64,000 nucleotides of DNA from Modestobacter sp. VKM Ac-2984 (GTDB lineage: Bacteria > Actinomycetota > Actinomycetes > Mycobacteriales > Geodermatophilaceae): NCBI RefSeq assembly GCF_026967985.1, contig NZ_JAPVBJ010000012.1, positions 1 through 64,000 of the forward strand, written 5' to 3'. Below the pieces are notes generated by a model. The model worked only from the letters and a program-made list of their open reading frames with translations. It made no database searches and was not told the origin of the DNA. A program made the translations under genes and the position numbers. The number at the start of each line of letters is the position of its first letter. The first letter of the stretch is position 1. Below are positions 24,898 through 33,663 of the stretch, piece by piece.

Positions 24898-27594
24898 TCA
24901 CACGCCAGGCCGGAACATGCGGCGCGGGCCGGCGTCGACGCGGGCCGTCGGCTGGCCGATCCGGACCGTGGCGCCGGCGACCACCAGCGACCGGCCGCCG
25001 TGCCACGCGTCCGCGGGGCCGACGATCACCGGCTCCAGGGTGAGCGACAGCACCTCTGGCAGGTCGTCGCCGAGCCGGGCGACCCGCAGCAGCAGGTCCT
25101 CCAGCGCGGCGGTGTCGACCGGGGCGCTCCCCCGGTAGCCGTTCAGCAGCGGCCAGGCCCGGGGTCCGCGGACGAGCTCGGCGGCGTCCAGGTCGGTCAG
25201 CGGCAGCGTGCGGTAGGCCCGGTCGCCGAGCAGGTCGGTGGCCACGCCGCCCACCCCGAAGCTCACCAGCGCGCCGAACGACGGGTCGTCGACGATGTCC
25301 ACCACGGTGGCCACCCCCGGCGCCGCCTGCTCCTGGACGATCACCGGGTCACCGGCCGGGATGGCGGCGAACGCGCTGCGCACGTCCTCGGCGTCGGCCA
25401 GGTCGAACCGCATGCCGCCGAGGTCGCGGCGGTCCCGCAGCCACGGCGCCGTCGACTTCAGCACGACGGGGTAGCCGATCTCCTCGGCAGCGGCGACGGC
25501 CGCTTCGGCGTCCTCGACCCGGCGGGTGCCGAGCATCGGCACCCCGTAGGCGCCCAGCAGCGCCATCGTCTCCTCGTCGGAGAGGGCACGGCCCTCCGGC
25601 GCCGCGGCGAGCGTGGACTCCACCACCTCCCGGGCGGCGGCCTCGTCGATGCCGCCGAGCTCCGGGACGACGCCGAGGGGGCGCCGCCGCCAGCGGGCGT
25701 ACTCGCTGATCTTCGCCAGCGCCATGACGGCGCGTTCCGGGGTGGAGAACGACGGCACCGAGCCGCGGCCCGGCATGCCGTGCTCGTCCCGGATGACCAG
25801 CTCCGCGGGGATCCCCTCGCTGGACAGGAAGTTCGCCACCAGCGGCTTCTCCGCCGTGCGGGAGACCTCTCGGAGCACCCGACCGAAGGGCTGCTCCCCC
25901 TGCAGCAGCGGCGGCAGAAAGACCGCGACCACCGAGTCGACGCCCTCGTCGTCCAGCGCGGCCTGCAGCGCGGCCCGGAAGTCCTCCGGCGCGGCCTGGG
26001 TGCCGATGTCCACCGGCCGCTCGTGCGCCAACTCCAGCCCCTGCTCCAGGACGGCGTCGGCGACGAGCACCCCCATGGCGGTGGAGTTGCCGACGATGGC
26101 GACCCGGTCACCGGCCGGCAGCGGCTGGTGCGCCAGCAGGGTGCCGACGTCGAAGAGCTGGGCGAGCGTCTCGACCCGGATGACGCCGGCGGAGGCGAAC
26201 AGCGCGGCCACCGACTGCTCGGGGACGGCGACGCTGGTGCCGGCCAGTCCGGCGGTCATGCTCACGTGCCGGCCGCTCTTGACCGCCACCACCGGCTTGG
26301 TGCGGCCGACCCCGCGCGCGAGCCGGGCGAACTTGCGGGGGTTGCCGAAGCTCTCCAGGTGCAGCAGCACGACCTCGGTGCCGGGGTCGCTGGCCCAGTA
26401 CTGCAGCATGTCGTTGCCGCTGACGTCGGCCCGGTTGCCCGCGGAGACGAAGCTGGACAGCCCGATCCCCCGGGCCCGGGCGCGCTCCAGCAGCGCCACC
26501 CCGAGCGCACCGGACTGGGCGAAGAAGCCCACCCGCCCCCGGCCGGGCACGTCGGGGGCCAGGCTGGCGTTGAGCCGCACGTCCGGGTCGGTGTTCACGA
26601 TGCCCAGGCAGTTGGGCCCGACCACCCGCATCCCGGACGCCCGGGCCGAGGCGACCAGGGCCCGCTCGGCGGCCCGCCCCTCGGGCCCGGTCTCCCCGAA
26701 GCCGCCGGAGATGACCACGAGCCCGCGCACGTTCTTGCGCCGGCAGGCCTCGACCACCGCGGCCACCTCGTCGGCGGGCACGGCCAGGACCGCGAGGTCG
26801 ACGTCGTCGGGGATGGCCTCGATGGAGGCGTGCGCCGGCACGCCGCGGACGTGCCGCACCGCCGGGTTGACCGGGTAGATCGGCCCGTCGAACCCGTACT
26901 CGAGCAGGTTGTGCAGCACCGCGTGGCCGACCTTGGCCGGGTCGTTGCTGGCGCCCACGACCGCCACCGAGCCGGGGTTGAGCAGCCGGCCGATGGAGCG
27001 GGACTCGCTGCGCTGCTCGCGCTCGTGCGCCACGGCCAGGGACTGCTCGGTGGGCGCGATCGGGAAGGTCAGGTGCACCACGCCGTCCTCGTAGGACCGC
27101 TTGGCCGAGTAGCCGGCGTCGAGGAAGACCCGCACCATCTGGCTGTTCTGGCTGAGCACCTCGGCGACGAACCGCTTGATCCCCCGCTCCCGGGCAGCCG
27201 CGGCCAGGTGCTCCAGCAGCACCGACCCGAGCCCGCGCCGCTGGTGGGCGTCCTCGATCAGGAAGGCGACCTCGGCGTCGTCGGTGCCCGGGTAGCGGTC
27301 GTACCGGCCGACGCCGACCAGCCGGTCGCCCAGCAGCACCACGAACGCCACCCGGGCGTCGTGGTCGACGTGGGTGAAGCGGTGCAGGTCCTTGTCCGAC
27401 AGCCGCCGCATCGGCCCGAAGAACCGGTAGTAGCGGGTCTGGTCGGAGCTGCGGTCCATCAACCCGACGATCCCGTCGGCGTCCTCGGGGGTGATCGGGC
27501 GCAGGTGCACGGTGCCGCCGTCGGCGGCCACGACGTCGGCCTCCCAGTGCGGGGGCGGGGGCGGCGGCACGGTCAGTTCCTCACCGGCGGTCAC
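24898..27594 (-). CDS. GNAT acetyltransferase fused to an ADP-forming acyl-CoA synthetase-like protein (PatA type)
   Basis: 898 aa from a GTG with GGGAGGA upstream. Residues about 20-180 are a GNAT domain (VHLRPITPEDADGIVGLMDR, then RRGLGSVLLEHLAAAA). After it comes a CoA-binding Rossmann domain (GRLLNPGSVAVVGASNDPAK), two succinyl-CoA ligase-like domains (GFFAQSGALGVALLERA) and an ATP-grasp part (GVPMLGTRRVEDAEAAVAAA, VVLKSTAPWLRDRRDLGG). This GNAT-first order is that of Streptomyces PatA-type lysine acetyltransferases, which acetylate and inactivate acyl-CoA synthetases. The synthetase-like part probably senses CoA derivatives. The neighbour acuC encodes a deacetylase that could reverse it. 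Confidence 0.88.
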   Translation of the reverse strand: MTAGEELTVPPPPPPHWEADVVAADGGTVHLRPITPEDADGIVGLMDRSSDQTRYYRFFGPMRRLSDKDLHRFTHVDHDARVAFVVLLGDRLVGVGRYDRYPGTDDAEVAFLIEDAHQRRGLGSVLLEHLAAAARERGIKRFVAEVLSQNSQMVRVFLDAGYSAKRSYEDGVVHLTFPIAPTEQSLAVAHEREQRSESRSIGRLLNPGSVAVVGASNDPAKVGHAVLHNLLEYGFDGPIYPVNPAVRHVRGVPAHASIEAIPDDVDLAVLAVPADEVAAVVEACRRKNVRGLVVISGGFGETGPEGRAAERALVASARASGMRVVGPNCLGIVNTDPDVRLNASLAPDVPGRGRVGFFAQSGALGVALLERARARGIGLSSFVSAGNRADVSGNDMLQYWASDPGTEVVLLHLESFGNPRKFARLARGVGRTKPVVAVKSGRHVSMTAGLAGTSVAVPEQSVAALFASAGVIRVETLAQLFDVGTLLAHQPLPAGDRVAIVGNSTAMGVLVADAVLEQGLELAHERPVDIGTQAAPEDFRAALQAALDDEGVDSVVAVFLPPLLQGEQPFGRVLREVSRTAEKPLVANFLSSEGIPAELVIRDEHGMPGRGSVPSFSTPERAVMALAKISEYARWRRRPLGVVPELGGIDEAAAREVVESTLAAAPEGRALSDEETMALLGAYGVPMLGTRRVEDAEAAVAAAEEIGYPVVLKSTAPWLRDRRDLGGMRFDLADAEDVRSAFAAIPAGDPVIVQEQAAPGVATVVDIVDDPSFGALVSFGVGGVATDLLGDRAYRTLPLTDLDAAELVRGPRAWPLLNGYRGSAPVDTAALEDLLLRVARLGDDLPEVLSLTLEPVIVGPADAWHGGRSLVVAGATVRIGQPTARVDAGPRRMFRPGV

Positions 27595-27610
27595 TGGTCC
27601 TCCCGGCCGT

Positions 27611-27653
27611 CCAGCAGGGGCCCGCCACGAGCTCGCGAGTGGCGGGGGGCTGG
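27611..27653 (-). terminator. hairpin between acuC and the acetyltransferase gene
   Basis: CCCGCCAC/GTGGCGGG (27621-27628 and 27639-27646) with outer CCAGC/GCTGG arms. It lies in the 66-bp gap between the two same-strand genes and could end or attenuate acuC transcription. Confidence 0.5.
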
Positions 27654-27660
27654 ATGGTCC

Positions 27661-28845
27661 TTAATCACGGGGGTCGTCCGGGTCGAGTCCGAAGTAGGGG
27701 AAGGCGGCGGTACGGGTGCGCAGGACGGCGCGGTCGACCCGGTTCTCGGTGAACGGGTCCCAGCGGTGGAAGCCCACGTAGCCGCCCTCGGTCATCGAGC
27801 CCGGTGGCGGCGTGCGCAGGCCCCGCCGCCGGACGTCGTCCTGCCAGCTCTGCGGGATCTCGGTGTCCGGCGCCAGCCGGTCGCCGCCGGCCTCGGCGAG
27901 GAGGTGGGTCCAGGCGCGCGGCACGCAGCGGACCAAGCCGTAGCCCCCGCCGCCCAGGGCGATCCACCGGCCGTCGCACACCTCGTGCGCCAGGTCGTGC
28001 ACGGCGCGGTAGGAGGCCCGCTGCCCGTCGACGGTCAGCCCGAGGTCGGCCAGTGGGTCCTCGTGGTGGGCGTCGCAGCCGCACTGGGTGATCAGGATCT
28101 GCGGCTGGAACGCCCGCACCACGCTGGGCACCACGGCGGTGAACGCCCGCAGCCACCCCGAGTCGTCGGTGCCGTTGGGCAGCGCCAGGTTCACCGCGCT
28201 GCCCAGCGCCTTCTTCGGGTCGCCGGTCTCCTCGGGGAAGCCGGTGCCCGGGAAGATCGTGAGCGGGGTCTGGTGGATGCTGACGGTGAGCACCCGGGGG
28301 TCGTCGTAGAAGGCGGCCTGGACGCCGTCGCCGTGGTGCACGTCCAGGTCGACGTAGGCGATCCGCTCCCAGCCCTGGCCCAGCAGCCAGGCGATCGCCA
28401 CCGCGGCGTCGTTGAAGACACAGAAGCCCGAGGCCTGGCCGCGCATGGCGTGGTGGAGACCCCCGGCGATGTTGACCGCGTGCTGGGCCCGGCCGCTGGA
28501 GACCAGCTCCGCGGCGAGCACGCTGCCGCCGGTGATCAGGGCCGCCGCCTCGTACATGCCGGGGAACACCGGGTTGTCCGGGGTGCCCAGGCCGTGGCCG
28601 GCGCCGTACGGGTCGTCCGGGGCGCGGCGGACGGCCTCCAGGTAGGCCGGGTCGTGCACCAGCGTGAGCAGGTCCGGGCCGGCCGGCTCCGGCTGCACCA
28701 CCTCGATCCGCGGGGAGGCGAGGACGCCGAGGGAGTCGGCCAGCCGCATGGTCAGGTCCAGCCGCACCGGGTGCATGGGGTGGTCGCCGCCCATGGTGTA
28801 GCCGAGCAGGGCGTCGTCCCAGACCACGGTCACGGCGTCGCTCAC
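27661..28845 (-). CDS. acuC: AcuC, histone-deacetylase-family protein deacetylase
   Basis: 394 aa from a GTG with GGAGGGG upstream. Class I deacetylase-fold motifs are present: [15 protein letters not shown] near the N-terminus, [19 protein letters not shown], the zinc-site segment [19 protein letters not shown], and [19 protein letters not shown]. Family AcuC removes acetyl groups from acetyl-CoA synthetase, restoring activity and linking acetate use to cell state. It is transcribed toward the PatA-type acetyltransferase gene on the same strand, which gives a reversible acetylation pair. Divergent from the IdeR-type regulator. Confidence 0.92.
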   Translation of the reverse strand: MSDAVTVVWDDALLGYTMGGDHPMHPVRLDLTMRLADSLGVLASPRIEVVQPEPAGPDLLTLVHDPAYLEAVRRAPDDPYGAGHGLGTPDNPVFPGMYEAAALITGGSVLAAELVSSGRAQHAVNIAGGLHHAMRGQASGFCVFNDAAVAIAWLLGQGWERIAYVDLDVHHGDGVQAAFYDDPRVLTVSIHQTPLTIFPGTGFPEETGDPKKALGSAVNLALPNGTDDSGWLRAFTAVVPSVVRAFQPQILITQCGCDAHHEDPLADLGLTVDGQRASYRAVHDLAHEVCDGRWIALGGGGYGLVRCVPRAWTHLLAEAGGDRLAPDTEIPQSWQDDVRRRGLRTPPPGSMTEGGYVGFHRWDPFTENRVDRAVLRTRTAAFPYFGLDPDDPRD

Positions 28846-29038
28846 GGACGCCCCTCCGGGTGCGCCCGGCCGGGGCGGGGCGCTGCGGTGCTCCTCGTCG
28901 AGCGGGCGAGCTCCATCACCGGCCCGACGCTACCGCTGCGGCCCGGGCAGCGCGCCCACCGGACCCGTCCCGGCGGAGATCCACCCGTCGAGTGGCTCCT
29001 GCCTCGTAAGATCGGTGGAACCTGACGGAGGAGTGGAC

Positions 29039-29764
29039 GTGAACGACCTCATCGACACCACGGAGATGTACCTCCGGACCATCTTCGAGCTGGAGGAAGA
29101 GGGGATCGTCCCGCTGCGGGCCCGGATCGCCGAGCGCCTGCACCAGAGCGGCCCGACCGTGAGCCAGACGGTGGCCCGGATGGAGCGGGACGGGCTCCTC
29201 TCCGTCCAGGGCGACCGGCATCTCCAGCTCTCCGACGAAGGCCGTGAGCTCGCCACGGCCGTGATGCGCAAGCACCGGCTGGCCGAGTGCCTGCTCGTGG
29301 ACGTCATCGGCCTGGACTACGCCGACGTCCACGAGGAGGCCTGCCGCTGGGAGCACGTGATGAGCGAGGCGGTGGAACGCAAGCTGCTCAGCCTGCTCGG
29401 CAACCCCACGGTCTCGCCGTTCGGCAACCCGATCCCCGGCCTGGACGCCCTCGGTGGCGACACCTCGGCGGTCCTGGACGCCCTGACCCTGCTCTCGACG
29501 AGCGCGACCCCCGAGGGCCGGCAGGTCGTCGTCCGGCGGATCAGCGAGCAGTTGCAGGAGGACGCCCCGCTGCTGCGCTCGCTGGCCGACCAGGGGGTGC
29601 GGCCGGGCTCGACGGTCACCGCCACGCTGACCAACGGCACGGTGCTGGTCGACGGGGTCGCCCTGCAGCCCGGGGTCGCCCAGCACGTGTTCGTCAGCGC
29701 GGTCGAGGAGGAGCTGTCCCCGGCCGAGGCAGCCGAGGTCACCGAGGCCACCGCCGGCGTCTGA
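29039..29764 (+). CDS. ideR: iron-dependent repressor of the DtxR/IdeR family
   Basis: 241 aa from the GTG at 29039, with GGAGGAG about 6 nt upstream. The start is confirmed by numbering: all DtxR/IdeR metal ligands fall at their usual positions, Met10, His79, Glu83, His98, Cys102, Glu105 and His106 ([20 protein letters not shown]). An N-terminal winged helix ([20 protein letters not shown]), a dimerisation domain and a C-terminal SH3-like part follow. With Fe(II) bound it would repress iron uptake genes and may activate storage. A manganese-type MntR is less likely, because both full metal sites and the SH3 part are present. No own-target box was found by eye. Confidence 0.9.
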   Translation: MNDLIDTTEMYLRTIFELEEEGIVPLRARIAERLHQSGPTVSQTVARMERDGLLSVQGDRHLQLSDEGRELATAVMRKHRLAECLLVDVIGLDYADVHEEACRWEHVMSEAVERKLLSLLGNPTVSPFGNPIPGLDALGGDTSAVLDALTLLSTSATPEGRQVVVRRISEQLQEDAPLLRSLADQGVRPGSTVTATLTNGTVLVDGVALQPGVAQHVFVSAVEEELSPAEAAEVTEATAGV

Positions 29765-29787
29765 CCTCCCTGCCACATCGCGCGCTC

Positions 29788-29822
29788 GAGAGCCGCGGCC
29801 CCTTCCCGGGGCCGCGGCTCTC
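29788..29822 (+). terminator. terminator after the IdeR-type gene
   Basis: Perfect 15-bp stem (29788-29802 and 29808-29822, starting GAGAGCCGCGG) with a 5-nt loop, 23 bp past the stop. Confidence 0.8.
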
Positions 29823-29929
29823 GTCGTCCCGGGGACGGCACCGGGTCCTTCGCCGGGCTCATGAGCTCGGGCAGGCAGCTCACTAGGCTGCGGTGCGCCC
29901 CTTCCGGACGCGCAGAGAGAAGGCCCCCG

Positions 29930-32011
29930 GTGAGCGACACCGCAGCTCCCGTCGAGCAGAGCGACGACACCCCGCCCAGCCCGTTCCACCGGATCGCGGA
30001 CTTCATCGCCCTCCCCCGGCTCAGCGGCCTGGCCCTCTCCCCCGACGGCCGTCGGCTCGTCACCTCGGTGGCCACGCTGGACGCCGAGGGCAAGAAGTGG
30101 CAGTCCGCGCTCTGGGAGGTCGACCCGACCGGTCAGCGGGACGCCCGCCGGCTGACCCGCGGCGCGACCGGTGAGTCCGCCCCGGTGTTCACCCCCGACG
30201 GCGACGTGCTGTTCACCTCGACCCGGCCCGACCCGGCCGCGCCCGAGGGCGGCGGCGACCCGAAGCCGGCGCTGTGGGCGCTGCCGGCCGACGGCGGCGA
30301 GGCCCGGCTGGTGCTGAAGCGCAGCTCCGGCGTGTCCGGCGTCGCCGTGGCCGCGGACACCGGCGACGTGGTCGTCGTCGCCAGCACGATGCCCGGCGCC
30401 GCGGACGCCGAGGCCGACGAGGAGCGCCGCACCCGGCGCAAGGACGCCGGGGTCAGCGCACTGCTGCACGAGAGCTACCCGGTGCGCTACTGGGACCACG
30501 ACCTGGGGCCGGCGGTGCCGCACCTGTTCTGGATCGGCGCGCTGCCGGCGGAGGACGTCGCCGGCAGTGCACCGACCACCCCGCAGTGGCGGGACCTGAC
30601 CCCGGACGCCGGCCCGCCGCTGGGCTCGGGCACCGACCTGGCCGTCTCCCCCGACGGCCGGTTCGTGGCGCGCAGCGAGGAGGTGCCCGACGGCCCGGCC
30701 GGACGGCGGTCACGGCTGCTGCTCATCGAGGTGGCGACCGGGGAGACCCGGGTGCTCGTCGACGACCCGCAGGCCGACGTCTCCGCCGCCCGGTTCTCCC
30801 CCGACTCCGGGCGGGTGGTCTGCGCGCGGGAGTCCGCCTCCACCTACGCCGAGCCGCCGGACCACACGCTGCTGCTGGTCGAGGTCGCCACCGCCGAGAC
30901 CCGCGAGCTGACCCCCGGGTTCGACCGCTGGCCGAGCGCGCCGCAGTTCTCCGCCGACGGCACGGCCGTGTACTTCCTGGCCGACGACGACGGTCGGCAC
31001 GCGGTCTACCGGGTGTCGTTGGACGGCGGCACCCCGGCGCGGCTGACCGACCAGGGCGCCTACAGCGACCTGCAGGTCGCCCGGGACGGCAGCGCGCTGT
31101 ACGCGCTGCGCTCGGGGTACGACACCCCGCCGGTGCCGGTGCGGCTGGACCCGCAGGCGCCCGGGCAGGACCCGGCTGCGTTGCCCAACCCGGGCACGAT
31201 CAGCAGCTTCCCGGGGACGCTGCGCGAACTGGACGCCACCGCCGCCGACGGCACCCGGGTCCAGTCGTGGCTGGTGCTCCCCGAGGGCGCCGACGCGGCG
31301 AGCCCGGCGCCGCTGGTGCTGTGGGTGCACGGCGGCCCGCTGATGAGCTGGAACTCCTGGTCCTGGCGCTGGACGCCGTGGGTGCTGGCCGCCCGGGGGT
31401 ACGCCGTGCTGCTGCCCAACCCGGCGTTGTCGCAGGGGTTCGGCCAGGACTTCGTCCGCCGCGGCTGGGGCGAGTGGGGTGACGCCCCCTACACCGACCT
31501 GATGGCGGCGGTGGACGCCGCGGAGGCGCTCCCGGAGATCGACCAGACCCGGACGGCGGCGATGGGCGGCTCGTTCGGCGGCTACATGGCCAACTGGATC
31601 GCCACCCAGACCGACCGCTTCCGGGCGATCGTCACCCACGCCAGCCTGTGGCACCTGGACGCGTTCACGGGAGCGACCGATGCCTCGTACTACTGGGAGA
31701 AGGAGTTCGGGGACCCGCTGACCGAGCCGAAGCGGTACGAGCAGAACTCCCCGCACCGCTACGCCGACGCGATCCGGACGCCGATGCTGGTCATCCACGG
31801 CGACAAGGACTACCGGGTGCCGATCGGCGAGGGGCTGCGGCTCTGGTACGACCTGCAGAAGCGCGGGGTCCCGTCGAAGTTCCTGTACTTCCCGGACGAG
31901 AACCACTGGGTGCTCACGCCGGGGAACGCGGCGGTCTGGTACGAGACCGTGCTGGCGTTCCTGGCCGAGCACGTGCTGGGCGAGGAGTGGCGGCGCCCCG
32001 AGCTGGTCTGA
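29930..32011 (+). CDS. S9 family serine peptidase (prolyl oligopeptidase/acylaminoacyl peptidase type)
   Basis: About 693 aa from the GTG at 29930; GAGAGAAGG lies upstream. An N-terminal beta-propeller region (LSPDGRRLVTSVATLDAEGK, FTPDGDVLFTSTRPD, SPDGRFVARSEEVPDG) is followed by an alpha/beta hydrolase domain: oxyanion segment LVLWVHGGPLMSWNSW, nucleophile Ser548 in MGGSFGGYMANWI, Asp region VIHGDKDYRVP and His in DENHWVLT. The propeller should restrict substrates to peptides. No signal peptide is seen, so it is cytoplasmic. Exact specificity cannot be read from the sequence. Confidence 0.9.
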   Translation: MSDTAAPVEQSDDTPPSPFHRIADFIALPRLSGLALSPDGRRLVTSVATLDAEGKKWQSALWEVDPTGQRDARRLTRGATGESAPVFTPDGDVLFTSTRPDPAAPEGGGDPKPALWALPADGGEARLVLKRSSGVSGVAVAADTGDVVVVASTMPGAADAEADEERRTRRKDAGVSALLHESYPVRYWDHDLGPAVPHLFWIGALPAEDVAGSAPTTPQWRDLTPDAGPPLGSGTDLAVSPDGRFVARSEEVPDGPAGRRSRLLLIEVATGETRVLVDDPQADVSAARFSPDSGRVVCARESASTYAEPPDHTLLLVEVATAETRELTPGFDRWPSAPQFSADGTAVYFLADDDGRHAVYRVSLDGGTPARLTDQGAYSDLQVARDGSALYALRSGYDTPPVPVRLDPQAPGQDPAALPNPGTISSFPGTLRELDATAADGTRVQSWLVLPEGADAASPAPLVLWVHGGPLMSWNSWSWRWTPWVLAARGYAVLLPNPALSQGFGQDFVRRGWGEWGDAPYTDLMAAVDAAEALPEIDQTRTAAMGGSFGGYMANWIATQTDRFRAIVTHASLWHLDAFTGATDASYYWEKEFGDPLTEPKRYEQNSPHRYADAIRTPMLVIHGDKDYRVPIGEGLRLWYDLQKRGVPSKFLYFPDENHWVLTPGNAAVWYETVLAFLAEHVLGEEWRRPELV

Positions 32012-32034
32012 GGCCGTGCGACCGGTCCGCCGCG

Positions 32035-33153
32035 TCACCACCGGGCGTCGAGCGGCCCGGTCGCCTGCCGGATCAGCCGGCGCATCTCCGCCGGGCTCAG
32101 GCATGCGTCCAGGGCTGAGCGCAGCAGCCCGGCGAAGGTGTAGCTGGGCTCGCTGTGCAGGGCTCGCTCCAGCGCGACGTTGGCCAGCGCCCCGTCACCG
32201 CGCACCCATGCACTGACCGCCAGCAGGGTCGCCGGCGCCGCGTCCAGCGGCGCCGGCGACCGACGGGTCAGCTCGGTCCAGACCACCTCGGCGGCGGCCG
32301 CCGCGTCCCCCAGGGAGAGCGTGAGAGCCCGGTCCCGCAGGTCGTGGTCGCGCAGGCCCCAGGCCAGCCGGGCCACCTCCCGGTCCGACAGCCGCCCACC
32401 CCGTACCTCGGGACCGGCGGCCTCGACCGCCGCCCGCACCGCCGCCCAGCCCTCCTCGACCAGGACGTCCCAGCCCAGCTCCGCCGTGCGCCGGGCCAGC
32501 TCGTCGCCCACCTCGTCGCAGGCCCGGGCCATCGCCTCCGCCGCCAGGAAGCCGACCGGTGCGATCCGCCGGGCCAGCGCGGCGCGTTCGTCCTCCACCA
32601 GCCGCCCGTCGACCACGCTCGCCGCGGCCAGCTCACTGGTCCCGGCCGGCAGCGGGGTGCCTGCCTCCGGTGCGCAGCACGCGGCCGTGCAGTCGTAGGA
32701 CCACCAGCGGTCCCGGCGGACCAGGAGCGCCTCACGGAGCGGCACGCCCACGGCATCCAGCGCGAGCACGACCTCATGGGCCAAGTCCCGATGAGCCAGG
32801 TCCCGATGAGACAGGTCCCGATGAGCCAGGTCCAGGTGGTCCAGGTGGGGGGCGTCGAGCGGACCGACCGGCACAGCGGCCTCGTCCGCGGCCTCGGAGA
32901 CGACCACCAGCAACGCTGCACCCGGCCGGTCGGTGAGCAGCGAGCGCACCAGACCGGAGACGACCTGCCGGCGGTGCTCGGGCGGCGGCAGGTCGACCCG
33001 GGCGGTGAGGCCCAGCCGCCGGCCCTGCGGCCCACGCAGGCTCACCAGCACCAGCGACTCACGGGGCCGGAAGCCGAGCAGGTGTGGCAGCGCCGCGACC
33101 ACCTCCCCGGGCTCGGAGAGGCGGACGGTCAGGGGCTGCTGGGGGTCGGCCAT
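32035..33153 (-). CDS. DUF4192 domain protein with an inserted LAHRD repeat
   Basis: About 372 aa from the ATG at 33153. The start VRLSEPGEVVAALPHLLGFR, then PRESLVLVSLRG, and the C-terminal ALLAVSAWVRGDGALANVAL are the DUF4192 pattern of actinobacteria, of unknown function. Between residues about 105 and 130 a tandem insert reads LAHRD, LSHRD, LAHRD, LAHE, a pentapeptide-like repeat not typical of the family. The stop is 24 bp from the convergent S9 peptidase stop. Frames extending further upstream are open but unlike any protein. Confidence 0.85.
   Translation of the reverse strand: MADPQQPLTVRLSEPGEVVAALPHLLGFRPRESLVLVSLRGPQGRRLGLTARVDLPPPEHRRQVVSGLVRSLLTDRPGAALLVVVSEAADEAAVPVGPLDAPHLDHLDLAHRDLSHRDLAHRDLAHEVVLALDAVGVPLREALLVRRDRWWSYDCTAACCAPEAGTPLPAGTSELAAASVVDGRLVEDERAALARRIAPVGFLAAEAMARACDEVGDELARRTAELGWDVLVEEGWAAVRAAVEAAGPEVRGGRLSDREVARLAWGLRDHDLRDRALTLSLGDAAAAAEVVWTELTRRSPAPLDAAPATLLAVSAWVRGDGALANVALERALHSEPSYTFAGLLRSALDACLSPAEMRRLIRQATGPLDARW
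32776..32835 (-). repeat. 15-bp tandem repeat within the DUF4192 gene
   Basis: Four 15-bp units (32776-32790, 32791-32805, 32806-32820, 32821-32835) of the type ATGAGCCAGGTCCCG, differing at one to three bases. They encode a five-residue repeat in frame. Confidence 0.85.
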
Positions 33154-33305
33154 GGGCTCGACCCTGGGGCGCCCGGCCCCGGTCGGGACCCGCGGGACCG
33201 AGGTTGTGGACGACGGTGGTGGCTGTGGACGGGGACCGGCCGGGCGCGCACCCCCCGCGGCACCCTCCGGGCATGCAGCGCACCCGGACGGCTCCCCCGC
33301 AGGCG

Positions 33306-33599
33306 TCAGACCTCGTACTGGACCGCCGAGCGGCTGGCCAGGATCGGCTTCACGTGCTCGGCGATGACCGCGAGGTGCCGGGGGTCGGCGGCGTAGGCGC
33401 GGAACGCCTCGACGTCGGGGAAGTCGGCCACCAGGGCGGCGTGGGCGTTGCCCTCGACCAGCCCGGCGTCCGGCCCCACGGCGAACGACGTCATGCCGCC
33501 GACCTCCTGCGGCAGGCGGCGCAGGGCGGCCAGGGTCGCCTCCCGGGTCTGCGGAGAGGTGTCCTCGGTCCAGGTGAACAGCACGACGTGGCGCAGCAT
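33306..33599 (-). CDS. Dabb family (stress-responsive alpha/beta barrel) protein
   Basis: 97 aa. It opens with LRHVVLFTWTEDTSPQTREA, then VGPDAGLVEGNAHAALVADF and HVKPILASRSAVQYEV. These are the strands and helix of the Dabb domain, a small ferredoxin-like dimer found in plant and bacterial stress proteins; some members are polyketide cyclases. No catalytic residue can be named here. It stands alone between DUF4192 and a divergent glycan operon. Confidence 0.85.
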   Translation of the reverse strand: MLRHVVLFTWTEDTSPQTREATLAALRRLPQEVGGMTSFAVGPDAGLVEGNAHAALVADFPDVEAFRAYAADPRHLAVIAEHVKPILASRSAVQYEV

Positions 33600-33651
33600 G
33601 AGCGCACCCTGCCAGGCCGGTCCGGGCAGCAGCCAGTCCAGGGGCCCTCGT

Positions 33652-33657
33652 TACAGT
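33652..33657 (+). promoter_or_regulatory. -10-like hexamer TACAGT, leaderless start of the glycan operon
   Basis: TACAGT, exactly 6 nt, ATG at 33664. The same hexamer and spacing precede the SDR gene at 52028. Confidence 0.6.
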
Positions 33658-33663
33658 CCGGTC

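Noticed and set aside
25000-29025. Plus-strand open frame of about 1340 codons over the acetyltransferase and acuC genes
   Set aside because: It covers two genes with clear catalytic motifs on the other strand and has shadow-frame composition.
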